Positions 53,174-61,898 of a stretch of 64,000 bases of DNA are shown here, piece by piece (position 1 is the first letter of the stretch; every line of letters starts with the position of its first letter). A model generated the notes under the pieces. It was not told the origin of the DNA and did not search any database. It saw only the letters and a list, made by a program, of their open reading frames with translations. The translations under genes and the position numbers were made by a program. The stretch is from Butyricimonas faecihominis (GTDB lineage: Bacteria > Bacteroidota > Bacteroidia > Bacteroidales > Marinifilaceae): the NCBI RefSeq assembly GCF_033096445.1, contig NZ_AP028155.1, positions 997,880 through 1,061,879 on the forward strand. The letters run 5' to 3'.

Positions 53174-53956
53174 CTATCTTCGCCATATTGCAACCCGCAA
53201 AATACACACGACTTCCTTAAAATTCGCATCCGGATATTTTTCTTTATATTCTGCTGAATAATTCTCAATCCAAGTCATTTTCTGGGGACCCGTATCTCTC
53301 GCTATCCCGGATTCCAAAATCTCAGGAAACTGAAGGATATGCTCCCGATCCTCATACTTAAACGTGTAGGCGATTTTGTTTTCCACGTTTCCCATCGAAT
53401 AAGTACCTTCGATCCCCTCCTCTTGAGACGCATCCTGATAAACAGTTACCTTTCCCTCTCTTTCATACGCTCCATTCCAATGATCATACACCATCTTAAA
53501 CTGCCACCCTTTGGCAATATCCATGTTCTCGATAATTTCTTTCTTTACCTTCTCTTCTACATCCGATGTATCTCTACCATCAGAATAACGGATAAAGGCA
53601 CGAGTTTCCATCACCTCGATCGTTCTGATTAGGGGACATACTGTAATCTCAATTGTGGCAGACTCTTCCCGGCTATCCACGATCGTGATTTCAGCCTGCC
53701 CAACCTTATAAGCCTTCAACGTGATAACCTCCTGAGATAATTCAGCCCTCACAATACTCTCGTCACTTGAAGAAACCTTGTAAACACCGCTACCACCACC
53801 TGCTCTCAACCAACTCTCTCCCACAGAAGCCGAAAACCCCTCGATACGATCTCCACCGGACGAAGTATAGAAACCAACCGGATTCTCATCATTGTCACCA
53901 CATCCCACGACAAGCATGGATAAAACCAAAAAAATAATGTTATTCCATTTTTTCAT
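53174..53956 (-). CDS. Lipoprotein of unknown function with Ig-like N-terminal domain
   Basis: From the ATG at 53956 (MKKWNNIIFLVLSMLVVGC) the protein has 260 residues; an earlier in-frame start would add 13 residues before the signal. The lipobox LVVGC gives a lipidated Cys at residue 19. A bacterial Ig-like stretch follows (SSDESIVRAELSQEVITLKA, VGQAEITIVDS), then a mixed alpha/beta domain with MVYDHWNGAYEREGKVTVYQ. I recognise no enzyme family. It lies just upstream of, and co-directional with, the SrfB/SrfC-like cluster, separated by its promoter region, so membership of that system is uncertain. Confidence 0.75.
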   Translation of the reverse strand: MKKWNNIIFLVLSMLVVGCGDNDENPVGFYTSSGGDRIEGFSASVGESWLRAGGGSGVYKVSSSDESIVRAELSQEVITLKAYKVGQAEITIVDSREESATIEITVCPLIRTIEVMETRAFIRYSDGRDTSDVEEKVKKEIIENMDIAKGWQFKMVYDHWNGAYEREGKVTVYQDASQEEGIEGTYSMGNVENKIAYTFKYEDREHILQFPEILESGIARDTGPQKMTWIENYSAEYKEKYPDANFKEVVCILRVAIWRR

Positions 53957-53996
53957 AACATGAATTATTAAACATTTCACCCACAACAAGTTCAAC

Positions 53997-54458
53997 TCAC
54001 AACTTCAATCTCATCGCAACATCACGCATCACCTTAAATCCCAATCGTTCGTACACCCCGCGTCCCATTTCAGTCGCATCCAAATCTATCGCGGAAACTC
54101 CTAATTGACGACATTCCTCGATCAACACCCCGATCACCCGCGTCGCAAGCCCGGCATGACGATACTCGGGATAAGTCAGCACATTTATTAAATTCCCTAC
54201 AATCCCCGTTATAAATGAACCATTTGCCGGTCTCTCCTCGATAACCACGTATGCAGCACTCGCCACCTGCCCATTTTCCTCGGCCAAACAGGCGATAAAA
54301 TCACCCAAAGGGATATGCTTTTGGAAATAATTCCGCATCTGTGCAACGATAGCTATTTGTTCCTCCACCGTAAAATTCGCCCCGTTCATCCGGAGAAAAT
54401 CCAACCGGAGAACAATCAATAGATTAACATCATTTAGATTGGCTTTCCTTATCTTCAT
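53997..54458 (-). CDS. GNAT-family N-acetyltransferase
   Basis: The 153-residue protein has the GNAT core: an N-terminal MKIRKANLNDVNLLIVLR, an acetyl-CoA-binding region VLTYPEYRHAGLATRVIGVL (motif A, with R/Q-x-x-G-x-A as RHAGLA), and the end GRGVYERLGFKV (motif B). It transfers an acetyl group to an unknown amine. It overlaps the preceding gene by 29 bp, so the two are co-translated. Confidence 0.9.
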   Translation of the reverse strand: MKIRKANLNDVNLLIVLRLDFLRMNGANFTVEEQIAIVAQMRNYFQKHIPLGDFIACLAEENGQVASAAYVVIEERPANGSFITGIVGNLINVLTYPEYRHAGLATRVIGVLIEECRQLGVSAIDLDATEMGRGVYERLGFKVMRDVAMRLKL

Positions 54459-55143
54459 TTCTTCTGGGTATTGGCTGCCTATCGGGCAAACATTTCATAT
54501 ATCGCTCTAAACGCTCAAACTGTTCCCGGATCGGGGAATATTCCATTTCATTGATTTTCCCCCGGTACAAATCGAACAACCCCAACGTCCCCCGCTTGTC
54601 GTACGTATTTAAATAATATAAACAGATTCCATGCAAAATACGTTCCCCGGTCCACACGGCCAAAGGAGCCCAACCGGAAACATTAAAAATATCCAAGGCT
54701 TTCTCAACCTTCTCATAATCGTTCATTTCCTTGAAAAAAGAAAGTCCCACGCTCTCGAATTCCACGATCCATTTCTGCACAAGTGAATGAAGTTTTGCTA
54801 TTTTCATCTGAAACCAAGGCTTATCATCCAAAGGTATCCCCAAGTACTTGTAAGCCCACCCGACATCCAGCACGCCACAAATAGGCATACAATCCTTTTC
54901 CGATATAGCCTCCTTATATAATTGACTGACTTTCTTACAAGTTACAAAGTACTCCGTGCGCAAAGACAACTGATCATTCTCCCAATTCGTGAATCGAAGA
55001 ATACACTCGTTCTTCCATTCACGATCTTCATAAACAAATACATTCTTAGCCTTCATGAAATGATAGCCATGCCTTTCCATGACCGGAACAATTTGCTCAA
55101 TAAAAAGCCCCTTGATACCTTCACCTTTCATTTTCGTATGCAT
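54430..55143 (-). CDS. Protein of unknown function upstream of the GNAT enzyme
   Basis: The 237-residue soluble protein has no signal peptide. Its first half reads like an alpha/beta domain (MERHGYHFMKAKNVFVYEDR, LRFTNWENDQLSLRTEYFV), the second half is helical with many aromatic residues (WAPLAVWTGERILHGICLYY). I do not recognise a family. The 29-bp overlap with the GNAT gene implies coupled expression; it may be the enzyme's substrate, partner or an independent immunity-like protein, all unproven. Confidence 0.7.
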   Translation of the reverse strand: MHTKMKGEGIKGLFIEQIVPVMERHGYHFMKAKNVFVYEDREWKNECILRFTNWENDQLSLRTEYFVTCKKVSQLYKEAISEKDCMPICGVLDVGWAYKYLGIPLDDKPWFQMKIAKLHSLVQKWIVEFESVGLSFFKEMNDYEKVEKALDIFNVSGWAPLAVWTGERILHGICLYYLNTYDKRGTLGLFDLYRGKINEMEYSPIREQFERLERYMKCLPDRQPIPRRNEDKESQSK

Positions 55144-55620
55144 GCTTATCTATAAATTTAGTGCCTGATCCTTTTATCAACAACAAAGAGAATAAAATTT
55201 TCTTTATTTTCTCTATAAAAGTTCATAAAGTTTACAAACTTTTTATTTAGCGTGAGGTTGATATAATTGAAACATAGTTGCCCCTTCTGTTTGGAAAAGG
55301 ATAGAATAAAATGGGAATGTATAAAATACTGGAACAGCTGATGTATCCCTTATCCCGGGCTTCTACCGGGGATATAGTAGCCCGAAATTTTATTCTTGAG
55401 CGTGAATAGCCTCGTTATTAGTCCTCTTGACGGGATATTCGAATATGTTATTTTTGTTTTCCATCTGTTAAAATGGCGGCGATAATCGGGCGAGCATCGG
55501 GCGACAATCGGGCGATGGCGCCTAACAGCCACCCCATAGTCGCCCCACCGTCATGCAACGGGCATGGAAAACCCCGGGAGAAGGGATGCAAAACCCCGGA
55601 TTAATTTTAGATTTTAAACT
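55144..55620. other. Long non-coding region with GC-rich repeats
   Basis: These 477 bp contain a hairpin (55357-55366 with 55376-55385, nine of ten pairs), three 11-bp-phased ATCGGGCGA repeats (55485-55515), and two AACCCCGG copies near 55570-55600. The right half is markedly more GC-rich than neighbouring gaps. A 60-codon minus-strand frame across it has a composition unlike real genes here. A structured RNA or binding region is possible, not shown. Confidence 0.5.
55485..55515. repeat. Three 11-bp-phased ATCGGGCGA repeats
   Basis: ATCGGGCGA occurs at 55485, 55496 and 55507, with two-base spacers. The spacing is one helical turn, as in the arrays at 3425 and 31488, but the sequence is different and GC-rich. 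Confidence 0.6.
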
Positions 55621-56820
55621 CTAAATTCTTTTTGCATACAATTCGGCCACAAAGCGTGATTCATGAGATACCGGTGTTAAATTTATATATCCGGACACGA
55701 TTCGTCCCGCCTCCATCAGCAAGGGATGCACCTCTCTATTCTTCTCCACCGATTGCATGATTTCTCCCGCTTGGGGAGAAAAGCGAATATTAAAAACACC
55801 CTCAACACCCTCTTGTAAATAACGCTGCAAAGCAATTGAAACGATTCCCATGTTATAACGCAGATTTATCTCGACACAAGGCTGCACGCCAAATTCTCCC
55901 GACTCGTCCTCGTATATCATCATATCCACCCCCAAGTATCCCACGTATTTCCCATGAAACACCGTCATCACCACCTTTTCCAACTGTTCACGGATTTCAT
56001 GTAAGAACCCCGTTCCCGTATATTTTGCAATCATCCCTTCCAAACTAGAATTCGATGCCACCCTGTTCCCTTCGTATTCCCCCCGCCGACTTGTTTGAAA
56101 AACAGAATACCCAAGAAAATTCAGGTGAAATAAACGGTCCATTTCAAACTCCATGGCAAAATCCAGCACCCGATTCAATCTTTTTTCCACCATCACGTAC
56201 CCTTGTTTACGCAAGATACCGGATAAAACTTCCTCTTCTTTACACGTCATCTGTCCTTTCGGGATAAAAAGAATTCCTTTACCGGAAGAGGACCAAGGAG
56301 CTTTCACCACGATATCTTCCTTTTCCGACAACGACCTGATTCCTGCCAACGTGTTACATTCACGAGGAATAATACCCTCCCCTATACAGGGAATAGCCCG
56401 TACCATCTCAGCCAAACAAGTGGCAGCCATTCGCCTGCTGTATAAATCCCTCCGTTCATCACGCCACGTTGACATGACACTCTCCCTGAACTGCTCGTTA
56501 CAACGACTTTTCAAATCTTTCAACAAATTGTGTACCCGGGGACTCCATCCCCAAGGCTTTATCTCGTTAAAAGAAAGTAATTGAGCTTTTTCCCAGATGA
56601 TCGGTTTACAATCCAGACCAAAAATTTCTTTTCGACTTTTCATAAAATCGAAGTCCGGCATCTTCGTCACCAACACGTAATCCCCTTTTCCTGTCAAATA
56701 TGCAGATAAAAACGCCAGATCACCGGCCATAATCGAAATATTCGCCTTTGGCGTGTAACCATTTGTCCCATTGGCTATTGAAATTTCATTATCCGGATTA
56801 AACAGGTATAAATCTTGCAT
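55621..56820 (-). CDS. ATP-grasp-like protein of unknown substrate
   Basis: The 399-residue protein begins MQDLYLFNPDNEISIANGT and carries ATP-grasp-like segments: EDIVVKAPWSSSGKGILFI (nucleotide-binding lysine and glycine-rich loop), EFEMDRLFHLNF, and VEINLRYNMGIVSIAL with an ExNxR motif typical of the metal/ATP site. Such enzymes form amide or ester bonds with ATP. The substrate is unknown and no pathway gene is nearby. A -7 element TACTTTTG (56846-56839, minus strand) lies just before the ATG. It appears monocistronic. Confidence 0.8.
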   Translation of the reverse strand: MQDLYLFNPDNEISIANGTNGYTPKANISIMAGDLAFLSAYLTGKGDYVLVTKMPDFDFMKSRKEIFGLDCKPIIWEKAQLLSFNEIKPWGWSPRVHNLLKDLKSRCNEQFRESVMSTWRDERRDLYSRRMAATCLAEMVRAIPCIGEGIIPRECNTLAGIRSLSEKEDIVVKAPWSSSGKGILFIPKGQMTCKEEEVLSGILRKQGYVMVEKRLNRVLDFAMEFEMDRLFHLNFLGYSVFQTSRRGEYEGNRVASNSSLEGMIAKYTGTGFLHEIREQLEKVVMTVFHGKYVGYLGVDMMIYEDESGEFGVQPCVEINLRYNMGIVSIALQRYLQEGVEGVFNIRFSPQAGEIMQSVEKNREVHPLLMEAGRIVSGYINLTPVSHESRFVAELYAKRI

Positions 56821-57054
56821 AAATGTTAAATTTTAGAGCAAAAGTAACACTTTTGGCTTAAATTTTGTATTACATATAAAAGTTTAAATAAAGAGGAGAT
56901 GAACGGTTATCCGCATTTATACAGATTTTAAATTAATAACAACAAGTTTCATTTATTTTGCGAAAAGTGAAACATTCATTTCGTGATTACCGTAGGATAT
57001 ATCGTGTAAGACTTGATAATGATTGAAAAATAAAACTTTAAATAAATAGATGAG

Positions 57055-58365
57055 ATGATTTTACAACTAGCTTTCGTTTTAACAGCAATCATCATCGGAG
57101 CGCGTCTAGGTGGTATCGGACTGGGTGTCATGGGAGGTATTGGATTGGGAATTCTGACATTCGTGTTCGGCTTGCAACCCACGGCCCCGCCTATTGATGT
57201 TATGCTTATGATCGTGGCGGTTATATCCGCGGCAGCATGTATGCAGGCAGCCGGAGGATTGGATCTTATGGTTAAGGTGGCCGAACGCTTATTAAGAAAG
57301 AATCCGGCACACGTCACAATTCTAAGCCCGTTAGTAACTTACGCATTCACGTTTATCGCTGGTACCGGCCACGTTGCCTATTCCGTACTTCCGGTGATCG
57401 CTGAAGTTGCCACGGAAACCAAGATTCGCCCGGAACGTCCCCTGGGAATTGCCGTGATCGCTTCCCAACAAGCCATTACCGCCAGTCCAATTTCTGCTGC
57501 CACGGTAGCATTACTGGGCTTGCTAGCCGGTTTTGACATTAGTTTGTTTGACATTTTGAAGATCACGATTCCCGCCACGCTAATCGGTGTACTCGTCGGT
57601 GCCTTCTTCTCCATGAAAGTCGGGAAAGAACTCGTTGATGACCCGGAATATCAAAAACGTTTGAAAGAAGGCGTGTTCAATGACAAGAAATACGAACTGA
57701 AAGACGTTGCCAACCAGAGAAGAGCAAGCCTGTCTGTTTTTGTTTTCATTATCGCCACGGTATTTATCGTGCTATTCGGTTCGTTTGATACCATGCGTCC
57801 TTCATTCATGATCAATGGCGAACAAGTATTATTAGATATGCCATCTATCATTGAAATATTAATGTTATCCGCGGCAGCTATCATATTATTAATAACTCGT
57901 ACAGACGGGTTAAAAGCCGCACAAGGTTCCGTCTTCGGGGCCGGTATGCAAGCGGTAGTAGCCATCTTCGGAATCGCCTGGATGGGAGATACTTTCTTGC
58001 AAGGCAACATGGCAGAATTAAAATCTTCTATCGAAGAAGTCGTTAGACAAATGCCCTGGTTGTTCGGTATAGCCCTGTTCGTGATGTCTATCTTGTTGTA
58101 CAGCCAAGCCGCTACCGTCCGGGCGCTCATGCCTCTCGGCATAGCCTTGGGAATATCGCCTTACATGCTGATCGCCATGTTCCCGGCCGTCAACGGGTAT
58201 TTCTTTATCCCGAACTACCCCACCGTGGTAGCCGCCATTAACTTCGACCGAACGGGTACAACTCGAATCGGCAAATACGTGCTGAACCACTCGTTCATGA
58301 TGCCCGGACTTGTCGCGACCATCGTGGCCGTTGGACTTGGACTGCTCTTTATACAGATTTTTTAA
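57055..58365 (+). CDS. dcuB: Anaerobic C4-dicarboxylate transporter (Dcu family)
   Basis: The 436-residue inner-membrane protein has ten or more helices and the Dcu hallmarks: GARLGGIGLGVMGGIGLGIL near the start, PPIDVMLMIVAVISAAACMQ, GTGHVAYSVLPVI, and ITASPISAATVALL. Dcu proteins exchange aspartate, fumarate or malate for succinate under anaerobic conditions. The gene lies 36 bp upstream of a periplasmic asparaginase, an arrangement that would supply aspartate from asparagine for uptake and conversion to fumarate as electron acceptor. The A/B/C subtype cannot be fixed by eye; dcuB is the usual label. Confidence 0.92.
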   Translation: MILQLAFVLTAIIIGARLGGIGLGVMGGIGLGILTFVFGLQPTAPPIDVMLMIVAVISAAACMQAAGGLDLMVKVAERLLRKNPAHVTILSPLVTYAFTFIAGTGHVAYSVLPVIAEVATETKIRPERPLGIAVIASQQAITASPISAATVALLGLLAGFDISLFDILKITIPATLIGVLVGAFFSMKVGKELVDDPEYQKRLKEGVFNDKKYELKDVANQRRASLSVFVFIIATVFIVLFGSFDTMRPSFMINGEQVLLDMPSIIEILMLSAAAIILLITRTDGLKAAQGSVFGAGMQAVVAIFGIAWMGDTFLQGNMAELKSSIEEVVRQMPWLFGIALFVMSILLYSQAATVRALMPLGIALGISPYMLIAMFPAVNGYFFIPNYPTVVAAINFDRTGTTRIGKYVLNHSFMMPGLVATIVAVGLGLLFIQIF

Positions 58366-58401
58366 ATACTCTAATTATAAGTAAATTTTAAATTACAGGT
58401 T

Positions 58402-59463
58402 ATGAAAATGTTTAAGAATTTAAGTTTGCTGGTAGCCCTAGTGCTATTCTCTGTTGCGACCACGTTCGCACAAAAGTTGCCTAACATCCATATTCTGGCA
58501 ACAGGAGGTACGATCGCCGGAACCGGAGCTTCTTCAACCGGGACCAATTACACAGCCGGACAGGTTGCCATCGGTACACTTTTATCGGCTGTACCCGAAA
58601 TTCAGAAAATAGCCAATGTAACCGGAGAACAAATCGTTAAGATCGGTTCACAGGATATGACGGATGACGTGTGGTTGACACTTGCCAAAACAATCAACAA
58701 ATTATTGGCAAGAAAAGACATTGACGGAATCGTGATCACCCACGGAACCGACACGATGGAAGAAACCGCCTATTTCTTGAATCTTGTCGTGAAAAGTAAC
58801 AAACCGGTTGTACTTGTAGGTGCCATGCGTCCCTCTACCGCTCTTAGCGCTGACGGTCCGTTAAACTTATACAATGCCGTCGTTGTTGCAGGAGCAAAAG
58901 AATCCATGGGTAAAGGAGTTTTAGTTTCCATGAATGGTATTATTCTCGGAGCTCACAGTGTTTTAAAAATGAACACGATTGATGTTCAAACATTCCAAGC
59001 ACCGAATTCAGGAGCCCTTGGCTATGTTTACAACGGCAAAGTATTCTACAATCAATCTCCGTTAAAAAAACACACCAGTCAATCCATATTTGATGTGACG
59101 AACTTGAACTCTCTTCCGAAAGTGGGCATCGTGTACAGCTATTCAAACATGGAAGGTGACGTTGTTAAAATGATGGCTAATAGCGGTTACAAGGGAATTA
59201 TCCACGCCGGATTAGGTAACGGAAACATCCACAAAAACGTGTTCCCGGAATTAATCAACGCACGTAACAAGGGAATTCTTATCGTACGTTCCACCCGTGT
59301 GCCGACAGGACCGACCACGCTTGACGCTGAAGTAGATGACAATCAATACAAATTCATCGCTTCTCAAGAATTGAACCCACAAAAATCAAGAATCCTCTTG
59401 ATGTTAGCTTTGACTAAGACTAACGATTGGAAACAGATCCAACAATATTTCAACGAATATTAA
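58402..59463 (+). CDS. ansB: Type II (periplasmic) L-asparaginase
   Basis: The 353-residue precursor has a signal peptide ending near VATTFAQ. The mature enzyme shows the first catalytic threonine in ILATGGTIAGTG, the second triad in IVITHGTDTMEETAYFL, and the lysine-region motif GAMRPSTALSADGPLNLYNA. It hydrolyses asparagine to aspartate and ammonia in the periplasm. With the Dcu transporter 36 bp upstream it forms an asparagine-to-fumarate supply unit. Transcription probably ends in the MITE-like element that follows. Confidence 0.96.
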   Translation: MKMFKNLSLLVALVLFSVATTFAQKLPNIHILATGGTIAGTGASSTGTNYTAGQVAIGTLLSAVPEIQKIANVTGEQIVKIGSQDMTDDVWLTLAKTINKLLARKDIDGIVITHGTDTMEETAYFLNLVVKSNKPVVLVGAMRPSTALSADGPLNLYNAVVVAGAKESMGKGVLVSMNGIILGAHSVLKMNTIDVQTFQAPNSGALGYVYNGKVFYNQSPLKKHTSQSIFDVTNLNSLPKVGIVYSYSNMEGDVVKMMANSGYKGIIHAGLGNGNIHKNVFPELINARNKGILIVRSTRVPTGPTTLDAEVDDNQYKFIASQELNPQKSRILLMLALTKTNDWKQIQQYFNEY

Positions 59464-59478
59464 TGCATAAACGATCTC

Positions 59479-59564
59479 CGGTCCCTCCTCTCACGGGGGG
59501 AACCGCCTCGATATAACGCAAATGCGTGTTCTCCCCCTGTGCAAGGGGGAGTTAGAGGGGGTAG
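59479..59564 (+). repeat. MITE-like element B, copy 2
   Basis: The reverse complement reads CTACCCCCTCTAACTCCCCC and continues TTGCACAGGGGGAG, matching 30711-30745 with few changes; the distal part also keeps a CCCGTGAGAGGAGG arm. The strong hairpin CTCCCCCTGTGCAAGGGGGAG-like core may terminate ansB. Confidence 0.65.
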
Positions 59565-59601
59565 TCAGAATTAGGAATAAATGTATCAAAAAGCATTTTT
59601 C

Positions 59602-59733
59602 AAACTCCCTCCCCCCTCTCGGGGTACTCCCTCTATAAACAGAGGGAGAGTTGAAATACTCCCTTTTTTCGGGAAGAGTCACCAGCTCCTCCTCTGTTTA
59701 TAGAGGAGGTGGCACGAAGTGACGGAGGAGTTT
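59602..59733 (+). repeat. MITE-like element A, copy 2
   Basis: It begins AAACTCCCTCC and ends GGAGGAGTTT, with hairpins CTCCCTCT-ATAAAC-AGAGGGAG and CCTCCTCT-GTTTAT-AGAGGAGG. It is the inverted counterpart of 24744-24876, with a slightly different middle. Confidence 0.75.
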
Positions 59734-59752
59734 TTTGAGGAATAAAATACAT

Positions 59753-59783
59753 TTTGACACACCCCATTAGGAAATTATATTTT
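59753..59783 (+). promoter_or_regulatory. Promoter of the first porin gene
   Basis: TTTG (59753-59756), a 19-bp spacer and TATATTTT (59776-59783) match the consensus except for the final base, 17 bp before the ATG at 59800. Confidence 0.6.
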
Positions 59784-59799
59784 TATCAAAACACAGAAC

Positions 59800-60966
59800 A
59801 TGAAAAAATTAGCTTTATTAATACTTGTTATGGGTTGCGCAGCAGGTGCTTTCGCACAAAATGCCACGAACGAAAAGACTCTTTTCGAACGAGTAACCCA
59901 AATAGAGAAAAAAATGGACTGGTTCAACTTCTATTTGAACATGCAAGGTTCTTTTGATGCCAGTTTCAACTATGACCAAAGCGGACTGAGCGAGGCTGCA
60001 TTCAAGATGCGTCAATTCCGTATTGAAGCAAAAGGTAACATCACCCCTTGGTTGTCCTATCGCTGGAGACAACGTCTGAACCGTGGGAACAACGGTGGTA
60101 ACAATATCGACAACATGCCTACTTCCATTGACATCGCAGGTATTGGGGTAAAATTAAATGACCAGTTCTCATTCTTTGCCGGAAAACAATGTGCCGCTTA
60201 TGGTGGTATCGAATTCGACTTGAACCCGATCGAAATCTACGAATATAGCGATATGATCGAGAACATGAGTAACTTCATGACCGGTTTGAACATCGCTTAC
60301 CAGATTTGTGACAACCATCAACTTCAATTCCAAATTTTGGATAGCCGTAACGGTTCTCAGGATGAAACATACGGTCCCGGATTTGAAAAAAGCCGTGCCC
60401 CACTCTTGTACACGTTAAACTGGAATGGTAACTTGTTCGATGGAATCTATAAAACTCGTTGGTCAGCATCCGTGATGTCCGAAACAAAAGATAAGCAAAT
60501 GTATTATTATGCTTTAGGTAACGATTTCACGTTCTCTAAAAAAGTAAATATGTTTGTAGACTTCATGTATTCTGACGAACAAATCGACCGAAAAGGTATC
60601 ATTACCGGTATGCTAGAAAACAAAGATGCCGCTCTTCTTGACGGTCACAATGCACTTGATGCAGAATACCTATCCGTGGTGACAAAAGTAAACTACCGTT
60701 TCCAACCGAAATGGAATGCTTTCGTGAAGGGAATGTATGAAACGGCCTCCGTGTCAAAAACACGTGGTGACATCGAAAAAGGAAACTATCGTACTTCTTA
60801 CGGTTACTTGGCCGGTATCGAATACTACCCGTTAGAAGACAGCAACCTGCATTTCTTCTGTACCTTCGTGGGACGTTCTTACAAATTTACTGATCGTGTC
60901 GCTCAAAAAGGATACAACACGCAAAGATTGGAAGTCGGGTTTATATACCAATTACCGATGTTCTAA
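59800..60966 (+). CDS. Outer-membrane porin (Porin_O_P-like), paralogue 1
   Basis: The 388-residue precursor has a signal peptide ending near AGAFAQ, a short coiled segment (FERVTQIEKKMDWF) and then a beta barrel of alternating strands ending in the classic terminal Phe (VGFIYQLPMF). The type resembles phosphate-selective porins O/P as annotated in Bacteroidetes; the true solute is unknown. Conserved segments shared with the paralogue at 61899 are SYRWRQRLN, AAYGGIEFDLNPIEIY and FQPKWNAFVKGMYE. It lies downstream of the Dcu/asparaginase unit and could provide outer-membrane passage for its substrates. Confidence 0.85.
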   Translation: MKKLALLILVMGCAAGAFAQNATNEKTLFERVTQIEKKMDWFNFYLNMQGSFDASFNYDQSGLSEAAFKMRQFRIEAKGNITPWLSYRWRQRLNRGNNGGNNIDNMPTSIDIAGIGVKLNDQFSFFAGKQCAAYGGIEFDLNPIEIYEYSDMIENMSNFMTGLNIAYQICDNHQLQFQILDSRNGSQDETYGPGFEKSRAPLLYTLNWNGNLFDGIYKTRWSASVMSETKDKQMYYYALGNDFTFSKKVNMFVDFMYSDEQIDRKGIITGMLENKDAALLDGHNALDAEYLSVVTKVNYRFQPKWNAFVKGMYETASVSKTRGDIEKGNYRTSYGYLAGIEYYPLEDSNLHFFCTFVGRSYKFTDRVAQKGYNTQRLEVGFIYQLPMF

Positions 60967-60990
60967 CAAACAAGAAATGATACAATTACG

Positions 60991-61021
60991 AGAGGGAATA
61001 TTCAAATATATTCCCTCTTTT
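60991..61021 (+). terminator. Terminator after porin 1
   Basis: AGAGGGAATAT (60991-61001) and ATATTCCCTCT (61008-61018) form a perfect 11-bp stem with a 6-base loop, followed by TTT. Confidence 0.85.
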
Positions 61022-61038
61022 GATTTATCTCATTTTAT

Positions 61039-61069
61039 TTTGAAATTGTTTTAACGAGTGTTATTTTTG
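61039..61069 (+). promoter_or_regulatory. Promoter of the OmpA-type lipoprotein gene
   Basis: TTTG (61039-61042), a 19-bp spacer and TATTTTTG (61062-61069) match the Bacteroidetes consensus perfectly, 53 bp before the ATG at 61123. Confidence 0.78.
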
Positions 61070-61122
61070 TACCATATTAGAGTAAAGATTTACGATCTAA
61101 ATTTAGAAACAAAACTATTACT

Positions 61123-61815
61123 ATGAAAAAAACTAATCTACTCACTATTTTAGTATTAAGCGCAAGCATTATTTTTTCAGGATGTGCATCCATGAGCAAC
61201 ACGGGCAAAGGCGCTGCCATCGGGGCCGGTGGTGGAGCCGCACTTGGAGCCGGTATCGGAGCCTTGGTTGGTAAAGGTAAGGGAGCTGCCATCGGGGCTG
61301 CCGTGGGAGGAGCTGTTGGAGCTGGAACAGGGGCTTTAATCGGCAGAAAGATGGATAAACAGAAAAAAGAGTTAGAAGCCATTGAAGGAGCTCAGGTTGA
61401 AACTGTTACAGATGCAAATGACCTACAAGCCATTAAAGTAACTTTTGACAACGGCATATTGTTCGCCACGAACTCTAGCCAATTAAGTTCATCTTCCAGA
61501 GATGCCTTGACAAAATTTGCCACGTCGTTAAAGAATTCTCCGGAAACAGACATCACGATCTACGGCCACACGGATAACACCGGAACCCGTGCCGTAAATG
61601 AAAGAATATCCAAAGAACGTGCGGAAGCTGTTGCAAACTTCCTAGTTGGAAACGGGATTGCCCGCAACAGAATCACCACGGAAGGCCTAGCATTCGATCA
61701 ACCGGTAGCTGACAATAGTACAGCAGAAGGACGTGCTAAAAACCGTCGTGTCGAAGTATATATCACGGCAAGCGCAAACATGATCAAACAAGCAGAAGAA
61801 GGTACCTTGAAATAA
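61123..61815 (+). CDS. OmpA-family lipoprotein with glycine zipper
   Basis: The 230-residue precursor has lipobox IFSGC. A glycine-zipper region at about 30-75 (GAAIGAGGGAALGAGIGALV) can insert in a membrane. The C-terminal OmpA-like peptidoglycan-binding domain shows FATNSSQLSSSSRDAL, IYGHTDNTGTRAVNERISKE cut at its core GHTDNTGT, and GRAKNRRVEVYI. Proteins of this type (YiaD-like) anchor the outer membrane to peptidoglycan. It stands between two paralogous porins, with its own promoter and a strong terminator. Confidence 0.94.
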   Translation: MKKTNLLTILVLSASIIFSGCASMSNTGKGAAIGAGGGAALGAGIGALVGKGKGAAIGAAVGGAVGAGTGALIGRKMDKQKKELEAIEGAQVETVTDANDLQAIKVTFDNGILFATNSSQLSSSSRDALTKFATSLKNSPETDITIYGHTDNTGTRAVNERISKERAEAVANFLVGNGIARNRITTEGLAFDQPVADNSTAEGRAKNRRVEVYITASANMIKQAEEGTLK

Positions 61816-61835
61816 GATACAATCAGTAAGTAACC

Positions 61836-61887
61836 ACTAAAAGCTGGAAGGCTGTTTTCGAACGATCTCCAGCTTTTAGTTTTTTTA
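61836..61887 (+). terminator. Terminator between the OmpA-type gene and porin 2
   Basis: ACTAAAAGCTGGA (61836-61848) and TCCAGCTTTTAGT (61868-61880) form a perfect 13-bp stem followed by seven T. It ends 18 bases before the ATG of the next porin. Confidence 0.85.
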
Positions 61888-61898
61888 ATCCGATAACA

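Larger units (their letters stand above)
59464..59799. other. Intergenic region built of two MITE-like elements
   Basis: The 336 bp between ansB and the first porin hold element B copy 2 (59479-59564), element A copy 2 (59602-59733), and a promoter (59753-59783). Almost nothing else is present. Confidence 0.75.

Noticed and set aside
55350-55532. A 60-codon minus-strand reading frame in the long GC-rich gap
   Set aside because: It runs through the phased repeats and a hairpin, has no promoter or ribosome-binding signal, and its arginine-rich composition looks like translated repeat DNA.
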